64,000 bases of DNA from JAWVFN01 sp963696625 (GTDB taxonomy: Bacteria; Actinomycetota; Thermoleophilia; Solirubrobacterales; 70-9): positions 33,271 to 97,270 of the forward strand of contig CAVOKZ010000034.1 of assembly GCA_963696625.1 (NCBI GenBank), given 5' to 3'. The position numbers and the translations under genes were made by a program. Below, in pieces: positions 26,751 through 34,899 of this stretch; position 1 is the first letter of the stretch, and each line of letters starts with the position of its first letter. The notes under the pieces are model-generated. The model searched no databases, was not told the DNA's origin, and worked only from the letters and a program-made list of their open reading frames with translations.

Positions 26751-27818
26751 TTGGCGACCGCTGTGCCGCGCGACTACTACGAGGTGCTGGGCGTCGAACG
26801 GGGCGCATCCGAGGCTGAGATCAAGAAGGCGTTCCGTGCCAAGGCCCGCGAGCTGCATCCCGACGTCAACACCACCGACCACGACGCCGAGGAGCGCTTC
26901 AAGGAGTGCGCCGAGGCCTACGAGGTCCTCTCCGACCCCGAGCGGCGCCAGACCTATGACCGCTTCGGCCACGAGGGGCTGCGCTCGGGTGGCTGGGCTC
27001 CCCACGCGGCGGCCGGCGACTTCCAGGACATCTTCCAGGCCTTCTTCGGACAGGGCGGGGGCGACATCTTCGGCTTCGGCCGCCAGGGCCCGGCCGGCGG
27101 GGCGGACATCGGCACCTCGGTCGAGATCTCCCTCTCCGAGGTCCTCCACGGCGCCGAGCGCGAGGTCAGCTTCGACGCGGTCAAGGTCTGCGATCACTGC
27201 CGCGGAAACGGGGCGGAGCCGGGGACCCCGATCACGACCTGCGAGAACTGCGGCGGCAGCGGCCAGCTGCGCCAGGTGAGCCAGAGCATCCTCGGCCAAG
27301 TCGTGCGCGGCGTTCCCTGTGACGTCTGCAACGGCCAGGGCAAGTTCGCCGAGACTCCGTGTGAGGAGTGCGAGGGCCTTGGCCGGGTCGCGGGCAAGCG
27401 CACCTATGAGGTCAAGGTCCCGGCCGGAATCGAGGACGGCCAGCGCATCCGCATCGGCGGTGCGGGTCACGCCGGCGAGCCCGGGGCCCAGGCCGGCGAC
27501 CTCTACGTCGAGGTCCGGGTCGAGCCCGACGATCGCTTCGAGCGCCAGGGCACCAACCTGATCACCGCCGTCGAGGTGCCCGCCACCGCGGCGATGCTCG
27601 GCGACGAGGTCGAGGTGCCGACGCTCGAGGGGCCGAAGACGGTCAAGGTCCCGGCCGGGACCCAGCCCGGCGACTCGGTGCGTCTCAAGGGCGACGGCCT
27701 GCCGGCGATCGGGAGCCGCGGCCGCGGCGACCAGCACGTCGTCTTCCAGGTCGTCATCCCGAAGAAGCTCAGCCGCAAGCAGCGCGACGCCGCCCGGCAG
27801 CTCCACGATCAGCTGTGA
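26751..27818 (+). CDS. dnaJ: Chaperone DnaJ
   Basis: 355 aa. J domain (RDYYEVLGVERGASEAEIKKAFR, HPD motif in ELHPDVN), Gly/Phe linker (FFGQGGGDIFGFGRQG), four CxxCxGxG-type zinc repeats (CDHCRGNG, CENCGGSG, CDVCNGQG, CEECEGLG) and the C-terminal substrate domain. It stimulates DnaK. The TTG start at 26751 is a guess; GTG 26763 is the alternative. The zinc repeats are complete, so it is a type I DnaJ. Confidence 0.96.
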   Translation: MATAVPRDYYEVLGVERGASEAEIKKAFRAKARELHPDVNTTDHDAEERFKECAEAYEVLSDPERRQTYDRFGHEGLRSGGWAPHAAAGDFQDIFQAFFGQGGGDIFGFGRQGPAGGADIGTSVEISLSEVLHGAEREVSFDAVKVCDHCRGNGAEPGTPITTCENCGGSGQLRQVSQSILGQVVRGVPCDVCNGQGKFAETPCEECEGLGRVAGKRTYEVKVPAGIEDGQRIRIGGAGHAGEPGAQAGDLYVEVRVEPDDRFERQGTNLITAVEVPATAAMLGDEVEVPTLEGPKTVKVPAGTQPGDSVRLKGDGLPAIGSRGRGDQHVVFQVVIPKKLSRKQRDAARQLHDQL

Positions 27819-28678
27819 TCCGGCTCGCCGTCCGCTGCCCGCCGGATCTGGCCGAGGCGGTGCTGGCGGAGCTGCTCGTCCTCGCCCCCGGAGGGGTGGA
27901 GGAGGACCAGGGGCAGGGGTATGTCGAGTACGCGATCTACGGCGCGCCGGGCGAGGTGCCCGACCTCGGGCCGCTGAAGGCGACCGTTCTCAACAAGACG
28001 ATGGGCCGGCCGGCCGCCGGCGAGGAGCAGCCGGCGCTGATCGACGTCTCGAGCAGCGAGGTTCCCGACGACTGGGCCGAGCGCTGGGTCGACTTTCATA
28101 AGCCGGTCCTGGTCGGCGACCGGGTCCGCATCCGGCCTTCATGGGAGCCAGAGACCGACGACGGGGTGATGGACGTCGTTGTCGACCCGGGCCAGGCCTT
28201 CGGCACCGGCGCCCACCCGACCACGCGCCTCGGGCTCGAGTTCCTGATCGAGCTCGCCGACGAGGGCCGCGCAGAGGGCGCGATCGCCGACTGGGGCACG
28301 GGATCGGGCGTGCTCGCGATCGCCGCGGCCAAGCTCGGCTGGAGCCCGGTCAGCGGCTATGACCACGAAGCGGCGGCGCTCGACGCGGCCAGGGCCAACG
28401 CCGAGGTCAACGGGGTCGAGATCGAGTTCGCGCGCGTCAATCTGCGCCAGGAGGACCCTCCGCCGGCACCCACGGTGATCGCCAACCTGACTTCGCCGAT
28501 TCTGGTCGAGCTGGCGCCGCGGATTGCGGCGTCGCCGGGAGCGCCGACCACGCTCCTCTGCTCGGGGATGCTCGCGGTCGAGGTCGATCTGATCGCCGGT
28601 GAGATGGCCGAGGCCGGGTTCGCCGAGAAAGAGCGCCGCACCGGCGGCGACTGGGGTGCCCTGCGGCTCGAGCGTTAG
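27815..28678 (+). CDS. prmA: Ribosomal protein L11 methyltransferase
   Basis: 287 aa. The N-terminal substrate-recognition domain (about 1-95) ends at DDWAERWVDFHKPVLVGDR. The SAM-binding core follows: VVVDPGQAFGTGAHPTTRLGLEFL, IADWGTGSGVLAIAAAKLG and VIANLTSPILVELAP (the N-L-T-x-P catalytic loop, usually NIL). It trimethylates L11. It overlaps dnaJ by 4 bp, as is usual for this gene pair. Confidence 0.94.
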   Translation: MIRLAVRCPPDLAEAVLAELLVLAPGGVEEDQGQGYVEYAIYGAPGEVPDLGPLKATVLNKTMGRPAAGEEQPALIDVSSSEVPDDWAERWVDFHKPVLVGDRVRIRPSWEPETDDGVMDVVVDPGQAFGTGAHPTTRLGLEFLIELADEGRAEGAIADWGTGSGVLAIAAAKLGWSPVSGYDHEAAALDAARANAEVNGVEIEFARVNLRQEDPPPAPTVIANLTSPILVELAPRIAASPGAPTTLLCSGMLAVEVDLIAGEMAEAGFAEKERRTGGDWGALRLER

Positions 28679-28700
28679 CGACATCAGCCCGCCCTATCTC

Positions 28701-28724
28701 GTCGCGGCGGCTTGCCGCCGCGAC
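28701..28724. terminator. Bidirectional terminator-like hairpin between prmA and the GroES-like gene
   Basis: GTCGCGGCGGC and GCCGCCGCGAC form an 11-bp perfect stem with a TT loop between two convergent genes. There is no T-run, as is common in GC-rich actinobacteria. Confidence 0.65.
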
Positions 28725-28753
28725 TCTATGACGTGCGGGCGCTACGGAGCGAC

Positions 28754-29122
28754 CTAATGAGTGCCGGAGTCGGTCTCGACCGACTCGAGCACGCCGAGGA
28801 TCTCGATCACGCGGCAGACGAGCAGCCGTTCCTCGTCGACATCGACCCAGACGCCGGCCGACGCCGGGAAGACGACGTGGTCGCCGGGCTCGATCGGCAT
28901 CTGCACGCCGGCCTGCTCCCACCAGTCGAGGCCGGGGCCGACGGCGAGGACTATTCCCTGCTGTGGGGGCGCGTCGTCCATCCCGGCGGGCACGACGAGG
29001 CCGGAGTTGCGCATCCGGTCCTGGTCGAGCTCCTTGACCACGATCTGGTCGAACAGCGGCCGCAGCTGGTGGTGGACGGTCTCCATACCCGAACGAGTGC
29101 TCATCCGTCTATTTTCGCGCAT
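28754..29122 (-). CDS. GroES-like co-chaperonin
   Basis: About 122 aa, with the Cpn10 layout: LRPLFDQIVVKELDQDRMRNSGLVVPAGMDDAPPQQGIVLAVGPG split by the mobile-loop region, then PIEPGDHVVFPASAGVWVDVDEERLLVCRVIEILGVLE. The stretch MRNSGLVVPAG replaces the typical T-x-GGI-x-LP mobile loop, so its partner may differ from standard GroEL. No groEL is adjacent. Starts at 29104 or 29086 are also possible. It is divergent from murI. Confidence 0.82.
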   Translation of the reverse strand: MRENRRMSTRSGMETVHHQLRPLFDQIVVKELDQDRMRNSGLVVPAGMDDAPPQQGIVLAVGPGLDWWEQAGVQMPIEPGDHVVFPASAGVWVDVDEERLLVCRVIEILGVLESVETDSGTH

Positions 29123-29140
29123 CGGGCATCATCTCCGCGC

Positions 29141-29968
29141 ATGAGCTCAACCCCCGACAGTAGCCTGCCGATCGGGATGTTCGATTCGGGCGTCGGCGGC
29201 CTCACCGTGCTCCACGAGTGCCTGGTCTCGCTGCCGAGCGAGGACTTCCTCTACCTCGGCGACGACGCCCACTTCCCGTACGGCGCCAAGTCGCCCGAGG
29301 AGCTGCGTGAGTGCGTGGCGCGCGACACCCGGCTCTTGCTCGAGCGCGGCGCGAAGCTGATCGTGATCGCCTGCAACTCGGCTGCGACGGCGGGGCTCGA
29401 GACGACGCGCGAGATCGCCGGCGAGGCGGGCGTTCCCGTCGTCTCCGTGATCGAGCCCGAGGCCGAGATAGCGGCGGCGATCACGCGCTCGGGGCGGGTG
29501 GGAGTGCTGGCGACGCCGGCGACGGTCGAAGGAGGCGGCTACGCGCGCGCCCTCTCGCGCCAGCACCGCGACCTCGAGGTGACCGAGGTCGAGGCGCCGG
29601 ACCTGGCGGCGATCATCCAGCGCGGCTTCCCCTTTGACGAAAACGTGGTTGCCACCGTGCGCTCCTACTGCGAGCCGCTCAAGCATGCCGAGGTCGACAC
29701 GCTCATCCTCGGCTGCACCCACTTCCCCCTGGTGGCCCCGATGCTGCAGCGCATTCTCGGCCGCGACGTTCGCCTGGTCACCGCGGGCCACGCCGTCGCG
29801 GGCGCAGCCCAGCGCTATCTCGAGGCCCACGGAACCCTGCGCGGCGGCACGGAGGAGGGCGCCTACCGCTTCCTCTGCACCGGCGACGTCCCCAACTTCC
29901 GCGAGCTCGGCACCCGCTTCCTGCAGATGCCGCTCACCGATATCGAGCACGTCGAGCTCGACGACTGA
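29141..29968 (+). CDS. murI: Glutamate racemase
   Basis: 275 aa. It makes D-glutamate for peptidoglycan. Landmarks: GMFDSGVGGLTVLHE, AHFPYGAKSPEEL, the first catalytic Cys in VIACNSAATAGLE, and the second in LILGCTHFPLVAPML. Length is normal. ATG 29141 is chosen because the substrate loop starts ten residues later. Confidence 0.96.
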   Translation: MSSTPDSSLPIGMFDSGVGGLTVLHECLVSLPSEDFLYLGDDAHFPYGAKSPEELRECVARDTRLLLERGAKLIVIACNSAATAGLETTREIAGEAGVPVVSVIEPEAEIAAAITRSGRVGVLATPATVEGGGYARALSRQHRDLEVTEVEAPDLAAIIQRGFPFDENVVATVRSYCEPLKHAEVDTLILGCTHFPLVAPMLQRILGRDVRLVTAGHAVAGAAQRYLEAHGTLRGGTEEGAYRFLCTGDVPNFRELGTRFLQMPLTDIEHVELDD

Positions 29969-30042
29969 ATCCCGATCCCCGCACGCCCCGACGACGCAGG
30001 TGGACCGGGGTTCAGTTGTCGGGACGAATACCCTTTGTGACG

Positions 30043-30474
30043 ATGAGCATCCTCGAACAGGTGCAGTCCGACGTCAAGGACGCAATGAAGGCCGGCGACA
30101 AGGAGAGGGTTGGGCGGCTGCGCATGGTCGCCAACGCGCTTCAGGTCGCGGCCAAGGAGGGCAAGGACGACGAGGTCACCGTGCTGCAGGGCGAGCGCAA
30201 ACGGCGGCTCGAGGCCGCCGAGGCCCTGCGCGGGGGCGGTCGAGAGGAAGGCGCCGCGGCCGAGGAGGCCGAGGCCAAGCTGATCGAGACTTACCTCCCC
30301 GAGCAACTCTCCGACGAAGACCTGGCCGAGCTGGTCAGCTCCGCGGTCGAGGAGACCGGCGCCTCAGAGCAGAAGGACATGGGCAACGTGATGAAGGCGC
30401 TGATGCCGAAGGTCGGCGGGCGGGCCGACGGCAAGCGCGTTTCCCGGGCGGTTCGGGAAAAACTTGGCGCGTAG
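30043..30474 (+). CDS. GatB/YqeY domain protein
   Basis: 143 aa. YqeY family: SILEQVQSDVKDAMKAGDKERVGRLRM, then EAEAKLIETYLPEQLSDEDL and KDMGNVMKALMPKVGGRADGKRVS. The domain resembles the tRNA-binding tail of GatB; free-standing YqeY is of uncertain function. It precedes phoH with an 11-bp overlap. Confidence 0.9.
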   Translation: MSILEQVQSDVKDAMKAGDKERVGRLRMVANALQVAAKEGKDDEVTVLQGERKRRLEAAEALRGGGREEGAAAEEAEAKLIETYLPEQLSDEDLAELVSSAVEETGASEQKDMGNVMKALMPKVGGRADGKRVSRAVREKLGA

Positions 30475-31417
30475 GCAGCTGACGATCGACAACTCGGTGG
30501 CGGCCGAGCTCGCCGGCTCCGAGGACGCCGTCTTGCGCGCTCTCGAGGGGCATCTCGGCGCCAAGGTCTTCCTCCGCGGCAACGTCCTCACCCTCGACGG
30601 CTCGGCCGGGGAGGTCCAAACGGCAGAGACCGTGGTCGGCGAGCTCGTCGATCTGATCGAGCAGGGCCACGAGATCGCGCCGGGCACGATCGAGGCCGTG
30701 ACCGGCGCCCTCGACGCTCACGAGAGCCCGGCCGAGATCCTCGAGGACGTCGTCTGGCAGCACCGCAGCACCCGCGTCGCGCCCAAGACCGTCAACCAGG
30801 AGCAGTACGTCGACTCGATTCGCAACCACACGATCACCTTCGGCATCGGCCCCGCCGGCACGGGCAAGACCTATCTCGCCGTCGCAATGGCTGCCGCGGC
30901 GCTGTCGAACCGCCAGGTGAGCCGCATCATTCTCACTCGCCCCGCGGTGGAAGCGGGCGAGAGACTCGGCTTTTTGCCCGGCGACCTCCAGGCGAAAGTC
31001 GATCCCTATCTCCGCCCGCTGTTCGACGCGCTCTACACCATGCTCGAGCCCGAGCGCGTCAACGACTACTTCGAGCGCGGCACGATCGAGGTCGCCCCGC
31101 TGGCATTCATGAGGGGCCGTTCGCTCGATTCTTCGTTCGTGATCCTCGATGAGGCCCAGAACACCAGCCCCGAGCAGATGAAGATGTTCCTCACCCGGCT
31201 CGGCTTCGGCTCGAAGATGGTTGTCACCGGCGACATCACCCAGATCGACCTCGAGCGCGGCGAGCGTTCGGGCCTGATCGAAGTCGCCAAGATCCTCGAG
31301 GGGGTCGAGGACGTCAACTTCATCCGCTTCGGGGGCGAGGACGTCGTCCGCCACAAGCTGGTCCAGCGAATCGTGGCAGCCTATGGGGAGCACTCCGAAC
31401 GTGACCGATCTGGCTGA
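30464..31417 (+). CDS. phoH: PhoH-like ATPase
   Basis: 317 aa from TTG. An N-terminal KH-like region (about 1-95) precedes the P-loop ATPase: FGIGPAGTGKTYLAVAMA (Walker A), LTRPAVEAGERLGFLPGD, and FVILDEAQNTSPEQMKMFLTR (Walker B). The phoH-ybeY-era order is conserved and links it to RNA and ribosome metabolism. It overlaps ybeY by 35 bp. Confidence 0.94.
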   Translation: MARRQLTIDNSVAAELAGSEDAVLRALEGHLGAKVFLRGNVLTLDGSAGEVQTAETVVGELVDLIEQGHEIAPGTIEAVTGALDAHESPAEILEDVVWQHRSTRVAPKTVNQEQYVDSIRNHTITFGIGPAGTGKTYLAVAMAAAALSNRQVSRIILTRPAVEAGERLGFLPGDLQAKVDPYLRPLFDALYTMLEPERVNDYFERGTIEVAPLAFMRGRSLDSSFVILDEAQNTSPEQMKMFLTRLGFGSKMVVTGDITQIDLERGERSGLIEVAKILEGVEDVNFIRFGGEDVVRHKLVQRIVAAYGEHSERDRSG

Positions 31418-31760
31418 CGTGCCCGAGGAGCTGCGGGTCGCGGTTCAGGCCGCGCTCGATGCCGCCGGGGTGCGCGAGGGCCACGTCGCGGTCGAGCTCG
31501 TCGGTGAGGGCAAGATCCGGACCCTGAACTATGCGCACCGCGGCAAGGACGAGCCGACCGACGTGCTCGCCTTCCCGCTCGACGAGAAGGAGGGCGCGGT
31601 CGGGCCGCGCGAGCTCGGCGATGTCTTCATCTGCCCCGAGTTCGCGACCGACGTGGTCGAGGCGGCGGTGCACGGGACTCTCCACCTCTGCGGTCACGAC
31701 CATGAGATCGACGACGGGGAGATGCTGCGCCTGCAGGACCGGATCATGGCCTCACTGTGA
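31383..31760 (+). CDS. ybeY: Endoribonuclease YbeY
   Basis: 125 aa. The zinc motif HGTLHLCGHDHE (H3xH5xH) is complete, and DVLAFPLDE and LGDVFICPEF match the family. It processes 16S rRNA 3' ends. It is shorter at the N-terminus than many homologues. It overlaps era by 4 bp. Confidence 0.95.
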   Translation: MGSTPNVTDLADVPEELRVAVQAALDAAGVREGHVAVELVGEGKIRTLNYAHRGKDEPTDVLAFPLDEKEGAVGPRELGDVFICPEFATDVVEAAVHGTLHLCGHDHEIDDGEMLRLQDRIMASL

Positions 31761-32672
31761 GCCGCTCCGGATTCGTGGGACTCGCCGGAAGGCCCAACGT
31801 CGGCAAGTCGACGCTGGTCAACGCGATCGTCGGCGCCCATGTCGCGATCGTCTCCGAGCGCCCGCAGACGACCCGGCGCGCCGTGCGCGGCGTCGCCACC
31901 AACGTCGACGCGGCCTGGCAGCTCGTGCTCGTCGATCTCCCCGGCGTCCAGCGCCCGCGCGACGTGCTCACCGAGCGCATGCAGCGCCGGGTGCAGCGCG
32001 AGCTGGCCGACTCCGACGTGGCCCTGCTGGTCGTCAACGCCAAGGAGGGTGTCGGCCCCGGCGACCGCTTCATCGCCAAGGCGCTGCTCGGCGCGGGACC
32101 GGACGTGCCGGTGATCTGCGTGGTCAACAAGATCGACCAGGCGGGGCCGGGCGCCACCGCCGCCGTGCTCAGCGAGGCCGCCGAGCTCGAAAGGCGTCGA
32201 CGAGCTGTTCCCGGCCAGCGCCAAGACGGGCGAGGGCCTCGAGCCGCTGGTTTCGCGCCTCGCCGAGCTGGTCCCCGAAGGGCCGTTCATGTACGAGCCC
32301 GAGCAGCAGACCGACCAGGCGAGCGAGGTCCTGCTCGCCGAGCTGATCCGCGAGCAGGTTCTGATGCGGACCCGCGAGGAGCTTCCGCACGCGGTCGAGG
32401 TCGAGGTCTCCGACATACGGCCCGGCTCCTCCGCTTCGCGTCCGGGGCCCGGCGAGGTCACGATCGTCGAGGCCCATATCTGGGCCGAAACCGAATCGCA
32501 GAAGAAGATCCTGGTCGGCAAGCGCGGAAACAAGATCAAGGAGATCGGCACCGCGGCTCGGGGCGAGCTCGAGCGCGAGCTCGGCGGCAAGGTCTTCCTC
32601 GACCTCCAGGTCCGCGTGCGCGAGCACTGGCGCCGTGACGACGCCCTGCTCGACCGCCTCGGGATCGATTAG
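31757..32672 (+). CDS. era: GTPase Era (one-base frameshift)
   Basis: Assembly factor for the 30S subunit. G domain: GLAGRPNVGKSTLVN, RPQTTRRAV, DLPGVQ and NKID; the C-terminal KH domain contains KKILVGKRGNKIKEIG. The two parts are in different frames. One extra A in GAGCTCGAAAGGCGTC (32184-32199) explains this; GAAGGC would read E-G-V-D-E-L-F-P-A-S-A-K-T-G. A dispersed-element insert (GSSASRPGP, about 32425-32450) lies before the KH domain. The gene is normally essential, so sequence error is likely. Confidence 0.92.
32425..32450 (+). repeat. Dispersed coding-compatible short element, first block, in era
   Basis: GGCTCCTCCGCTTCGCGTCC followed by GGGG is inserted in frame (GSSASRPGP) between RP and GEVTIVEA of Era. 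Only the first block of the element is present. Confidence 0.55.
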
Positions 32673-32728
32673 GCGCCCACTGAAACGCCTGGTCCGGGCC
32701 GCTTTCCGCGCGTCCCTACCATTGCCGC

Positions 32729-33376
32729 ATGCCGCAGGCAATCAACTTCGGCGACGACGGGCTCGTCCCGTGCGTCATGCAGGACTGGCGCTCCGGCGAG
32801 GTCCTGACCTTGGCCTACATGAACGAGGAGGCGCTGCAGCGCACGCTCGGGACGGGTGAGGTCCACTTCTACAGCCGCTCGCGTCAGGAGATCTGGCACA
32901 AGGGCGGCACCTCGGGCAACGTCCAGCGGGTCAAGCAGCTGCGCTACGACTGCGACGGCGACGCGATCCTCGCCCTGGTCGAGCCGGCCGGGCCGGCCTG
33001 CCACACAGGCGAGCGCTCGTGCTTCTACCGCGACCTCGAGGGCAGCGCCGACACCGGCGTCGACGCGCCGCCGGCGCCCGGCGAGCCGCTGCCCGCGACC
33101 TACGAGGCGCTGGCGACGCTCGAGCGCACCCTGCTCGCGCGCCGGCGCGAGCGGCCCGAGGGCAGCTACAGCGTCGAGCTATTCGACGACCCGGGGCTCG
33201 CTGCCGACAAGGTCAACGAGGAGGCGGCCGAGGTGGTCAAGGCCGTGAAGTCGGAGTCAGAGGAGCGGGTCGCCGAAGAGGCGGCCGACGTCCTCTACCA
33301 CCTCGCGGCGCTGATGCTTACACGCGAGATCTCGATGGCCGAGGCGCTGCACGTCTTGAACGGACGGCGGAAGTGA
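32729..33376 (+). CDS. hisIE: Bifunctional phosphoribosyl-AMP cyclohydrolase / phosphoribosyl-ATP pyrophosphatase
   Basis: 215 aa fusion for steps 2 and 3 of histidine synthesis. HisI part: CVMQDWRSGEVLTLAYMN, HFYSRSRQEIWHKGGTSGN, DCDGDAILA and the zinc cysteines in GPACHTGERSCFY. HisE part (about 120-215): LFDDPGLAADKVNEEAAEVVKA and EEAADVLYHLAALM. No other his gene is in the window. It overlaps trpE by 4 bp. Confidence 0.95.
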   Translation: MPQAINFGDDGLVPCVMQDWRSGEVLTLAYMNEEALQRTLGTGEVHFYSRSRQEIWHKGGTSGNVQRVKQLRYDCDGDAILALVEPAGPACHTGERSCFYRDLEGSADTGVDAPPAPGEPLPATYEALATLERTLLARRRERPEGSYSVELFDDPGLAADKVNEEAAEVVKAVKSESEERVAEEAADVLYHLAALMLTREISMAEALHVLNGRRK

Positions 33377-34896
33377 GCGTCATGGCCGATCCCGACCTGA
33401 CGCCGTCGCTCGACGCGGCGCAGGCCCTGGCCGAGAGCGCCAACGTGATCCCGGTGCGCCAGACCTTCGTCGACGACACCGAGACACCGGTTTCGGCGTT
33501 TCTGAAGCTGCGCGGCGACGGCCCGAGCTTCCTGCTCGAGTCAGCCGAGCAGGGGCGCCTCGGCCGCTACTCGTTCCTCGGTTTCAACCCCCGCGCCGAG
33601 CTGCGCTGGACCGACGGCGTCCTGGCCGAGTGGCGGGGGCAGGGGGCGGCGACCGGCGCGCACCCGTTCAGTGAGGCCGAGACGACCGATCCCTACGGGG
33701 CCGTCGCCGAATACCTCGACGCCTTCAAGATCGCCGAGGTCGAGGGCCTGCCGCCGTTCGCCGGCGGCGCGGTCGGGCTCTTTGGCTACGACCTCGTGCG
33801 CACGGTCGAGGACACGCTGGGACCACCGAATCCCGACCCGGTCGGGCTTCCCGACCTGGCGTTGCTCGTAACGGATGTCCTGCTCGCCTTCGACCACCAG
33901 CGCCACGAGCTGACCGTGATCGCCAACGCCTACGCCGACGACGAGGGCGGCATCGACGCCGCCTACGAGCGCGCCGCGGCGGCGATAGCCGATGTGCGCA
34001 GCCGGCTGAAGGAGCCGGTTCCCGAGGCCGAGGACACCGTCGCCTCCGAGGCCCCGCACTTCGAGTCGAACCTGACCAGGGAGCAGTTCGAGGCCAACGT
34101 CTCGCGCATCGTCGAGTACGTCTACGCCGGCGACGCCTTCCAGGTCGTGCCCTCGCAGCGGTTCAGCGCCGAGACCCCGGTCGAGGCGTTCTCGATCTAC
34201 CGCGGTCTGCGCACCGTGAACCCCTCGCCCTACATGTACTTCCTCGACTTCGGCGACTTCGAGATCGCCGGCGCCTCGCCCGAGCCGCTGGTCACGGTCA
34301 CCGGCGACCGGGTCGAGACCCGGCCGATCGCGGGCACCTACCCGCGCGGCGCCGACCCCGAGGAGGACCGCCGCAACGCCGAGAAGCTGCTCGAGGACCC
34401 GAAGGAGCGCGCCGAGCACGTGATGCTCGTCGACCTCGGGCGCAACGACCTCGGCCGCGTCTGCGAGTACGGCTCGGTCGAGGTCGACGAGCTGATGGTG
34501 GTCGAGACCTACTCGCACGTGCTTCACATCGTCAGCGCCGTGTCCGGCAAGCTCCGCGACGGGGTCGGCGCGATGGACGTGCTGCGCTCGGTGCTGCCGG
34601 CGGGGACCCTCTCGGGCGCGCCCAAGGTCCGTGCGATGGAGATCATCGACGAGCTCGAGCCCCACAAGCGCGGCTCCTACGGCGGCGCGATCGGCTACCT
34701 CTCCTACGGCGGAGACCTCGACACCGCGATCCACATCCGCACCGTCGTCGTCAAGGACGGCCTCGTCCACGTCCAGGCCGGGGGCGGAACCGTCGCCGAC
34801 GCCAAGCCCGACTACGAGTTCGAGGAATCGGTCAACAAGGCCAAGGCCGTGTTCCGCGCCGTCGAGATGGCCGCCAAGCAGCCCGACTGGCCCTGA
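33373..34896 (+). CDS. trpE: Anthranilate synthase component I
   Basis: 507 aa. The N-terminal regulatory half carries the tryptophan-binding motif LLESAEQGRLGRYSFLGF. The chorismate-binding half has PSPYMYFLDFGDFEIAGASPEPLV, RPIAGTYPRGADPEED, HVMLVDLGRNDLGRVC, GTLSGAPKVRAMEIIDELEP and AGGGTVADAKPDYEFEE. With TrpG it converts chorismate and glutamine to anthranilate. GTG 33373 is coupled to hisIE; ATG 33382 is the alternative. Confidence 0.97.
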   Translation: MSVMADPDLTPSLDAAQALAESANVIPVRQTFVDDTETPVSAFLKLRGDGPSFLLESAEQGRLGRYSFLGFNPRAELRWTDGVLAEWRGQGAATGAHPFSEAETTDPYGAVAEYLDAFKIAEVEGLPPFAGGAVGLFGYDLVRTVEDTLGPPNPDPVGLPDLALLVTDVLLAFDHQRHELTVIANAYADDEGGIDAAYERAAAAIADVRSRLKEPVPEAEDTVASEAPHFESNLTREQFEANVSRIVEYVYAGDAFQVVPSQRFSAETPVEAFSIYRGLRTVNPSPYMYFLDFGDFEIAGASPEPLVTVTGDRVETRPIAGTYPRGADPEEDRRNAEKLLEDPKERAEHVMLVDLGRNDLGRVCEYGSVEVDELMVVETYSHVLHIVSAVSGKLRDGVGAMDVLRSVLPAGTLSGAPKVRAMEIIDELEPHKRGSYGGAIGYLSYGGDLDTAIHIRTVVVKDGLVHVQAGGGTVADAKPDYEFEESVNKAKAVFRAVEMAAKQPDWP

Positions 34897-34899
34897 GTC

